A stretch of DNA of 11,756 bases, from assembly GCA_017380995.1 (NCBI GenBank), contig JAFOCY010000051.1, positions 1-11,756 on the forward strand, in the 5' to 3' direction. Positions 7,224-11,756 of the stretch are shown in pieces. This DNA comes from Oscillibacter sp. GTDB taxonomy: Bacteria > Bacillota > Clostridia > Oscillospirales > Oscillospiraceae. Position numbers and translations under genes: made by a program. Each line of letters begins with the position of its first letter. The stretch's first letter is position 1. The notes under the pieces were generated by a model that made no database searches, had not been told where the DNA came from, and saw only the letters and a program-made list of their open reading frames with translations.

Positions 7224-8361
7224 GATCCGTGTGATGAGCGTTTTCGGCACCCGGCCGGAGGCCATCAAGATGTGTCCCCTGGTGAAGGAGCTTGCCTCCC
7301 GGGAGGAGATCGAGAGCCTTTGCTGTGTCACCGCCCAGCACCGTCAGATGCTGGACAGCGTCCTGGAGGTTTTTAACGTCAAGCCGGACTGGGATCTGGA
7401 TATCATGACGCCCCGCCAGACCCTCTCCACCATTACAAGCAAGTGTATCACCGGTATGGATGAGGCCATCGACGCCCTCAAACCCGATATGATCCTGGTC
7501 CACGGCGATACCTCCACCACCTTTGCCGGAGCCCTTTCCGCCTTCTACCACCAGGTGAAGGTGGGTCATGTGGAGGCGGGACTTCGTACCTATGATAAAT
7601 ATTCCCCCTTCCCGGAGGAGATGAACCGCAAGCTGGTTTCCTCCATTGCGGACCTCTATTTCTGTCCTACCGCCAATAATAAGGACAACCTTGTGAAGGA
7701 GGCCATCATGGACGGTCTCTTTATCACCGGAAACACCGTAATCGATGCGCTGAAGACCACTGTCCGGGAAGATTATAAGTTTGCAACCGATGAACTGAAC
7801 CACCTGCCCTATGACGAGAAGAAGGTCATCCTGGTCACCTGTCACCGCCGGGAAAATTACGGCGAGCCGATGAAAAACATCATGCTGGCCCTGCGGGAGA
7901 TCGCCGAGCGGAACGCGGATGTAGAGCTGGTCTATCCCGTTCACCTCAGTCCCGTTGTCCGGGAGGCGGTGGATACGTACCTGCGGGGTGCGCCAAGAGT
8001 CCACCTGATCGATCCTCTGCCTGCTGATGAGATGCATAACCTCATGGCCCGCTGCTACATGGTCATGACGGACTCCGGCGGACTCCAGGAGGAGGCGCCT
8101 GCCCTGGGCAAGCCCGTTCTTGTGCTGCGGCGGGAGACAGAGCGGCCGGAGGCTGTGGAAGCCGGCACGGTGAAGCTGGCCGGCGTTGTGCAGGATGATA
8201 TCGTTACCATGGCGGAGCGGCTCATTCAGGACAAGGCGGCCTATGCCAAAATGGCCCACGCCGTGAACCCCTATGGCGACGGAAATGCCTGCCGCCGGAT
8301 CGCAGACGCCATTTTGTGGTATTTTGGAAAAGGCGAAAAGCCGGAGGATTATCTGGCATAA
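7216..8361 (+). CDS. mnaA: Non-hydrolysing UDP-GlcNAc 2-epimerase MnaA/WecB (381 aa)
   Basis: This cytosolic enzyme interconverts UDP-GlcNAc and UDP-ManNAc, the latter being the donor for the ManNAc residue of teichoic acid linkage units and other surface polysaccharides. The family signatures are complete: FGTRPEAIKM (10-19), TAQHRQMLD (39-47), VHGDTSTT (95-102) with Asp98, GHVEAGLRT (117-125) with Glu120, PFPEEMNR (131-138), CHRREN (209-214) with His210, TDSGGLQEEAP (285-295) and RETERPE (306-312). These are the positions of known catalytic or UDP-binding residues in the epimerase family. The ATG at 7216 lies inside the end of the tagO-like gene, with a GGGGAAGAG ribosome site just upstream; an earlier in-frame start at 7168 would intrude further. 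Pairing with a TagO-like enzyme supports a surface-polymer role. Confidence 0.95.
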   Translation: MDKIRVMSVFGTRPEAIKMCPLVKELASREEIESLCCVTAQHRQMLDSVLEVFNVKPDWDLDIMTPRQTLSTITSKCITGMDEAIDALKPDMILVHGDTSTTFAGALSAFYHQVKVGHVEAGLRTYDKYSPFPEEMNRKLVSSIADLYFCPTANNKDNLVKEAIMDGLFITGNTVIDALKTTVREDYKFATDELNHLPYDEKKVILVTCHRRENYGEPMKNIMLALREIAERNADVELVYPVHLSPVVREAVDTYLRGAPRVHLIDPLPADEMHNLMARCYMVMTDSGGLQEEAPALGKPVLVLRRETERPEAVEAGTVKLAGVVQDDIVTMAERLIQDKAAYAKMAHAVNPYGDGNACRRIADAILWYFGKGEKPEDYLA

Positions 8362-8382
8362 CAGATCTGCAGGGAGGGAGAC

Positions 8383-9132
8383 ATGGATAAGCGGAATCTG
8401 AAATGGATCACCTGGGCCTTTGCCGTGGCAACGGTGCTGATCGTTGCCCTGATGCTGACCCATACGCTGCAGCGCAGCGTCCATATCACGCTGCCCGCTC
8501 CCTCTTCTGCTTCTTCCGATGTTCAGACGGACCCGGAAGGCAACCGCAGCGCCCTGTCCATCGTAGAGATCACGCCTAAGAGCGTCCAGGCTGCCATTGA
8601 GACGCTGTCCCGCCCTGCATCCTACCGCCGCACAGTGACGCTGGAGCAGTTTTGGGAAGGCGGCAGCGGCAGCTGGACCGTAAGCGCCTATGTAAAAGGC
8701 AAGTGGCAGCGGACTGACCGCCTGATGCCGGACCACCGGATGCGCCATACCATCACAGATGGTGAGACGGTGTATATTTGGTATAACAGTGAGAAAACTG
8801 TCTTTACCGCCCCGGCGGGAGACATTACCGCCGACCACGACCAGACTATTCCTACCTATGAGGAGATCCTGAATCTGGATGCTTCCCGGATCGCGGCGGC
8901 GGATTACCGGGATCTGGAGGGCCTTCGCTGTATCTATGTTGAGACAGCGGAAAGTGAAAATGGTTATGCGCTGCGCTATTGGGTAAGTGTGGACAGCGGA
9001 CTGCTGGTAAGCAGTGAGAAGCTGTACCACGGCGAAGTGATCTACCGGATGAGCGCTTTGACGCTGGAGCCCACAGCCCCGGTCAACAGCGATTTTGCCC
9101 TGCCTGACGGCACGCAGCTGATCAGTCAATGA
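8383..9132 (+). CDS. Membrane-anchored protein with LolA/RseB-like character, function unknown (249 aa)
   Basis: I do not recognise a specific family with certainty. A positively charged N-terminus and one hydrophobic segment (about 8-27) without a lipobox Cys indicate a signal anchor or signal peptide, followed by a Ser/Pro-rich linker (about 37-60) and an extracytoplasmic domain. The domain pattern (YRRTVTLEQFW near 81-91, YVKGKWQRTD, ITDGETVYIWYN at 124-135, VSVDSGLLVSSEKLY at 201-215, and a closing FALPDGTQL) recalls the beta-rich LolA/RseB/GerS-type fold, in which predicted lipid or lipoprotein binding is common. It starts with a strong AGGGAGG site (8371-8377) five bases upstream, 21 bases after mnaA, and ends the trpS operon. 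A role in handling lipid-linked or cell-surface material is inference from location and fold resemblance only. Confidence 0.72.
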   Translation: MDKRNLKWITWAFAVATVLIVALMLTHTLQRSVHITLPAPSSASSDVQTDPEGNRSALSIVEITPKSVQAAIETLSRPASYRRTVTLEQFWEGGSGSWTVSAYVKGKWQRTDRLMPDHRMRHTITDGETVYIWYNSEKTVFTAPAGDITADHDQTIPTYEEILNLDASRIAAADYRDLEGLRCIYVETAESENGYALRYWVSVDSGLLVSSEKLYHGEVIYRMSALTLEPTAPVNSDFALPDGTQLISQ

Positions 9133-9162
9133 AAATGACGGAGCATGGCTCCGTCATTTTTT
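9132..9162. terminator. Bidirectional intrinsic terminator
   Basis: A perfect 13-bp inverted repeat (9132-9144 with 9148-9160) with a three-base ATG loop is followed by more T on the plus strand. The left arm starts in the stop codon of the upstream gene. On the minus strand the hairpin is followed by a shorter T-run and lies 12 bases after the last small gene, so it probably serves both convergent operons. Confidence 0.9.
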
Positions 9163-9174
9163 CATGTCCGCCCA

Positions 9175-9477
9175 TTACAAAATCAGCAGCAGTCCCAGGG
9201 CGACCAGCAGTTCCTCGTCTGCTTTCTCTTGAGACAGCAGAAACAAAAGACCCAACAGCAGCAGGTCCCCGGTATCCACGCCATCTAAGTGGAACTGGTC
9301 CAGAAAGTGGCGGAGAATACCGGTGAGGCCGTCATTGCTGGAGCGGGAGGGGGACGGCTGCGGGCGCTGCGCTTCCTGACGGGGAGGCTCCTGTTTTGGA
9401 GGGACCTGGTGGGGCTGTTCCTCCTGGGAAATCCGGGCATAAGAGCCGTTGTCGTTTCGAATATAACGATTATACAT
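9175..9477 (-). CDS. Small conserved-type protein with hydrophobic C-terminus, function unknown (100 aa)
   Basis: Three parts are visible. The N-terminus MYNRYIRNDNGSYARI (1-16) looks like a short conserved aromatic module. A Gln/Pro-rich, disordered linker spans about 17-47. The C-terminal half has GLTGILRHFLDQFHLD (50-65), then DTGDLLLLGLLFLLSQE (68-84) and EELLVALGLLLIL (88-100), two Leu-rich hydrophobic stretches separated by a short acidic turn that could form a helical hairpin in or on the membrane. It is the third of three adjacent small genes; its ATG lies three bases after the previous stop and its GGGAGG site lies within the end of that gene, so translation is coupled. I recall similar short proteins in clostridial genomes but cannot name a function. 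Confidence 0.75.
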   Translation of the reverse strand: MYNRYIRNDNGSYARISQEEQPHQVPPKQEPPRQEAQRPQPSPSRSSNDGLTGILRHFLDQFHLDGVDTGDLLLLGLLFLLSQEKADEELLVALGLLLIL

Positions 9478-9480
9478 CCC

Positions 9481-9849
9481 TCAGCCCTCCCATTTTGTGA
9501 GGAACTGCTTCCCCACGTGGAACAGCCGCGCCAGCTGCAGCGCCCGGTCTACTTTCGCCTGCCGTTCCGGTTTTAAATAGGGGGAGAGGGCATAAAGCAA
9601 ACGCTTTGCGTTGGAGTCCTGCCCGCTGCCCAGTTCCTGCACCAGAGGCAGCAGTTTTAAAAGAAGGCCCGGATCCATTCCGCCAAGAGACGCTAAGGGG
9701 TTGAAGGACGTTTGGGGCTGCTGGACCGGAGGCGGCGGAGGGGTAGAGGCGTCAGCGCCGCCGGAGATAGACTGGGCCAGCTGCATGATCTGGGCCATTG
9801 CGTCGGGGTTGGAGAGGATGCTGCTCAGCTTATCATCGAATTCCGCCAT
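9481..9849 (-). CDS. Small soluble protein with NP motif and proline linker, function unknown (122 aa)
   Basis: The N-terminal helical segment MAEFDDKLSSILSNPDAM (1-18) is followed by IMQLAQSI, a low-complexity Pro/Gln linker (about 31-50), then GGMDPGLLLKLLPLVQEL (56-73) and a basic helical end LLYALSPYLKPERQAKVDR (84-102) plus LQLARLFHVGKQFL (104-117). No membrane segment or catalytic motif is seen. A GTG at 9858 would add three residues; I prefer ATG 9849 because a GGGTGGG stretch lies four bases upstream and the resulting N-terminus is more natural, but this is uncertain. It sits 24 bases after the 84-aa gene and three bases before the 100-aa gene. The ILSNPDAM segment resembles the NP/SP motifs of the 84-aa neighbour, suggesting related binding modules. 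Confidence 0.75.
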   Translation of the reverse strand: MAEFDDKLSSILSNPDAMAQIMQLAQSISGGADASTPPPPPVQQPQTSFNPLASLGGMDPGLLLKLLPLVQELGSGQDSNAKRLLYALSPYLKPERQAKVDRALQLARLFHVGKQFLTKWEG

Positions 9850-9873
9850 TGTACCCACCCGCCTTTCTGATCT

Positions 9874-10128
9874 TTATTTTCTGGCAGCCTGGTTGATGCG
9901 CTCCACCAGCTGTGCTCCGCCGGGCGACTGCATGATCTCACGCACCATATCCGCCATTTTCGTGGTATCGCCCTTCATGGCGGATTGCACCGCCTGCTGC
10001 AGACCGGCCCCGCGGTCTTTTTGTGTCAGCAGGTGCAGCAGCGCCTGCCCATCGGGAGACTGCATGAGAGACTGCAAAGCGGCGGGGTTTTGCCGCAGCT
10101 CCTGGGTCAATCGGTTCATATCATTCAT
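9874..10128 (-). CDS. Small helical protein with repeated QSPxG motif, function unknown (84 aa)
   Basis: The protein appears all-helical and is rich in Gln, Ala and Met. It carries a repeated unit: SLMQSPDGQALLHLL (20-34) and EIMQSPGGAQLVERI (64-78), with a further NP at LRQNPAALQ (11-19). The two units suggest an internal duplication around a central KDRGAGLQQA-type segment. There is no signal peptide or membrane span. The start at 10128 is decided by a full AGGAGG (complement of 10135-10140) six bases upstream; a longer reading from 10191 would overlap gltS and lacks that support. It lies 55 bases downstream of gltS on the same strand with no clear terminator between, and begins the three-gene cluster. 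I do not recognise a functional family. Confidence 0.77.
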   Translation of the reverse strand: MNDMNRLTQELRQNPAALQSLMQSPDGQALLHLLTQKDRGAGLQQAVQSAMKGDTTKMADMVREIMQSPGGAQLVERINQAARK

Positions 10129-10183
10129 AAGATTCCTCCTAAACTGCTTCTTCGCCAGTATATGTGAGAAGAGGAGAAAAGGT

Positions 10184-11437
10184 TCATGCAAGGAAGGCTC
10201 CGAAAACCGAGAGGAAAATGGGGTTGTAGATATCGTCGATCAAAACGGCAAAGGAGGGGTAAAGGACCCAGGCAACATTGTGCCAGCCGTATTGGTCCAT
10301 GACCGCTTTTTCGTTGGCCACGGCATTGGCTCCGGACCCACAGCCCCAGCCGCAGTTTCCGGCAGTCATAACGGCGGCGCCGTAATCCCGGCCAAAGAGG
10401 TTGAAGGAGATGAAGATGCCAAAGAGCGTCATGATCACCGCCTGCGCCAGAAGGATGATGCCCATCTGTCCTGCCACAGGAGCAAGGGCTGTGATGTCGA
10501 TGGTCATGAGAACGAGCGCCAGATACAGCTCCAGGAACATATGCTCAATGGCGTCTACTTCGGCAGTATAGAAGGGGATCCCGGCGGCTTCCATCACATT
10601 TCGTGCGATGGCTCCGGCAAAGAGACAGCCAATGAACTTCGGCATCTCGATCATGGGAATGTTGTCCAGGAGGCAGTAAATAGGTATGCCGAGAGCGCAG
10701 AGCAGGAGGCACATGGCAAACATGGAGATCATGCGGCCGTTATTCAGTGTGGGGATCTCGCCGCTTACAACAGCGTCGGGTTTATCATTGGGATCAGACT
10801 TCAAGTGGTGGCGGCTGATCAGGAAGGCCGCTACCGGTCCGCCGATAAGAGAGCCCATGATATTTCCCATGGTTCCCGCGGCCACACCTACAGTGGTGGC
10901 GGATTCCGGCGCTCCCATCTCAATAAAGATGGGGCCAAAAGCAGAGGCCGTTCCCACGCCGCCTGCCATGGCGGCGGAGGAGCATTGTAGGGCAAGCAGG
11001 GGATGGAGGCCGATGAGATTTCCCAACAGGACCCCTACCACATCCTGAATGGTGATCAGAAGGCAGGCCGCAAAAGCGATGAGGATACAGAGCTTTCCAC
11101 CTGCCTTTTTCAGCATTTTAAAGCTGAAGCCAAAGCCTACGCACATGAAAAAAAGGTTTTGGCAAAGGTCTTTGATGGTAGATGTTTCAAAGGAAAGACC
11201 TACGACACCGCCTCCTTTTAATAAGGCAATGACCACTGAGAACAATAGGCCCGATACCACCGGCGCCGGAATGGCAAAGCGCCGCAGCGTACCGGAGCGG
11301 GCCACGATGGCCCGGCCCAGGAAGATAACCATAGCCGCAAAGCCAAGGCTTGTGAGGTACTCAAAGTGGAAGGAGCTGACAGTTCCATCTGTTCCGGGGG
11401 TAAACGTGCCAAAATAGTTCAGAATGGTGTTCAACAT
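10184..11437 (-). CDS. gltS: Sodium/glutamate symporter family protein GltS (417 aa)
   Basis: This inner-membrane carrier belongs to the GltS (ESS) family, which imports glutamate with sodium. About ten hydrophobic segments form two halves, each with a glycine-rich re-entrant loop: SSAAMAGGVGTASAFGP (153-169) in the first half and GWGCGSGANAVANEKAV (363-379) in the second, separated by a hydrophilic loop (about 208-235). These correspond to the GGHGT and GMGAT-type loops of studied GltS proteins, but His is Val in the first and the second reads GCGSG, so exact substrate and ion use are open. The length is normal. GGAGG lies about ten bases before the ATG. It probably starts a minus-strand unit with the three small genes. 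No convincing promoter was found in its leader. Confidence 0.92.
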   Translation of the reverse strand: MLNTILNYFGTFTPGTDGTVSSFHFEYLTSLGFAAMVIFLGRAIVARSGTLRRFAIPAPVVSGLLFSVVIALLKGGGVVGLSFETSTIKDLCQNLFFMCVGFGFSFKMLKKAGGKLCILIAFAACLLITIQDVVGVLLGNLIGLHPLLALQCSSAAMAGGVGTASAFGPIFIEMGAPESATTVGVAAGTMGNIMGSLIGGPVAAFLISRHHLKSDPNDKPDAVVSGEIPTLNNGRMISMFAMCLLLCALGIPIYCLLDNIPMIEMPKFIGCLFAGAIARNVMEAAGIPFYTAEVDAIEHMFLELYLALVLMTIDITALAPVAGQMGIILLAQAVIMTLFGIFISFNLFGRDYGAAVMTAGNCGWGCGSGANAVANEKAVMDQYGWHNVAWVLYPSFAVLIDDIYNPIFLSVFGAFLA

Positions 11438-11636
11438 AATGCGCGTTCCTCCTTGTTTGCAGTGGCAGCGCAGGGCGCATTGCCGCCTTTCCCTCCAACA
11501 TATGCGCCCGGTAAAAGACCAATGCCCATGGCCGAGCAGTGTTTGAAAATCTCAGGTTCAAACGGTTTTGGTAGAACGCTTGGGTAAACGATCAGCAAAC
11601 AAGTTGTTAAAATAACCGGGGGCTTTGGAATCCTTC
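11438..11636. other. Leader region of gltS with two inverted repeats
   Basis: This 200-base stretch between gltS and the tRNA-Pro promoter holds no supported gene. Two dyads are visible. GTTTGAA (11541-11547) and TTCAAAC (11557-11563) form a perfect 7-bp inverted repeat with a nine-base centre. Closer to gltS, GGCA/TGCC (11464-11467 and 11481-11484) flanks GCGC/GCGC (11468-11471 and 11475-11478), forming a compact GC-rich hairpin with a two-base bulge. On the minus strand neither is followed by a T-tract, so they are not ordinary terminators. No known riboswitch core was recognised. Confidence 0.5.
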
Positions 11637-11665
11637 TTGACATTCCATAAAGAATCCCTTATAAT
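11637..11665 (+). promoter_or_regulatory. Consensus sigma-A promoter of tRNA-Pro
   Basis: TTGACA (11637-11642) and TATAAT (11660-11665) are both exact and spaced by 17 bases. Transcription should start near 11672, only about eight bases before the tRNA, so the 5' leader is very short. The architecture matches the tRNA-Arg promoter at 25-53. Confidence 0.9.
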
Positions 11666-11679
11666 GCTATTTGCTCAAT

Positions 11680-11755
11680 CCGGGTGTAGCGCAGTTGGTA
11701 GCGCGCATGGTTCGGGTCCATGAGGCCGTGGGTTCGACTCCCGCCACTCGGACCA
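11680..11755 (+). tRNA. tRNA-Pro (anticodon CGG)
   Basis: The cloverleaf is complete within the window. The acceptor stem CCGGGTG (11680-11686) pairs with CACTCGG (11745-11751) with one G-U pair, then U8-A9, D-stem GCGC/GCGC, anticodon stem CATGG/CCATG with loop TTCGGGT, and a T-arm with loop TTCGACT. The anticodon CGG reads the proline codon CCG. The discriminator is A11752 and CCA is encoded (11753-11755). The window ends one base later, so any terminator or further tRNAs downstream are not visible. Confidence 0.95.
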
Positions 11756-11756
11756 A

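Noticed and set aside
6057..7331. 424-codon minus-strand frame opposite the tagO-like gene
   Set aside because: Its His/Gln/Gly-rich composition is typical of antisense translation of a hydrophobic membrane protein.
7144..9129. 661-codon open frame on the minus strand opposite mnaA and the LolA-like gene
   Set aside because: It spans two well-supported genes and their junction, shows no recognisable domain, and is a codon-bias shadow.
9611..10990. 459-codon plus-strand frame opposite the small-protein cluster and gltS
   Set aside because: It crosses several minus-strand genes with good ribosome sites and has no domain-like content.
1..11756. Integrated element bounded by the two tRNA genes
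   Set aside because: No integrase, relaxase, transposase or copied tRNA 3' end was seen; the genes between are mostly core metabolism with similar composition.

Overview
The window looks like chromosomal DNA of a Gram-positive, endospore-forming Firmicute, probably class Clostridia and perhaps an Oscillospiraceae-type gut anaerobe. The reasons are moderately GC-rich coding DNA with AT-rich promoters, strong GGAGG-type ribosome binding sites, intrinsic terminators with U-tracts, a SpoIIM-family membrane protein, a SpoVT/AbrB-fold regulator, a teichoic-acid-type TagO/MnaA pair and no Gram-negative envelope genes. The family-level placement is inference. I see no insertion sequence, phage gene, CRISPR array or integrase, so this looks like core chromosome rather than a mobile island.

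Layout. A tRNA-Arg(ACG) gene with a perfect-consensus promoter and its own terminator opens the window (25-210). Next is a short plus-strand cassette (213-1646): a 69-aa AbrB/SpoVT-fold regulator whose stop overlaps the GTG start of a macrolide-type GT1 glycosyltransferase. It has its own promoter and a 7-bp inverted repeat at the transcription start, and ends in a 17-bp bidirectional terminator. Converging on that terminator is a minus-strand group (4856 down to 1704): gltX (glutamyl-tRNA synthetase), a SpoIIM-family membrane protein overlapping it by ATGA, and asnA (ammonia-dependent asparagine synthetase).

A divergent promoter region (4857-5079) serves gltX on the left and, on the right, a plus-strand operon (5080-9132): trpS, tagO/wecA-like phosphoglycosyltransferase, mnaA (UDP-GlcNAc 2-epimerase) and a membrane-anchored protein with LolA/RseB-like sequence character. 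TagO and MnaA would supply lipid-linked GlcNAc and UDP-ManNAc for a wall teichoic acid-like or related cell-surface polymer. The operon ends in another bidirectional hairpin (9132-9162). Converging on it is a minus-strand group: gltS (sodium/glutamate symporter family) followed by three small genes of unknown function (84, 122 and 100 aa).

The window closes with a tRNA-Pro(CGG) gene, again behind a perfect consensus promoter. Amino-acid charging and supply recur here (gltX, asnA, trpS, gltS, two tRNAs), mixed with cell-envelope genes. The least explained part is the three-gene small-protein cluster at 9175-10128; its members share short helical NP/SP motifs and a low-complexity architecture and are the best candidate for an undescribed system. 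The AbrB-glycosyltransferase cassette and the anchored LolA-like protein are the next most interesting.
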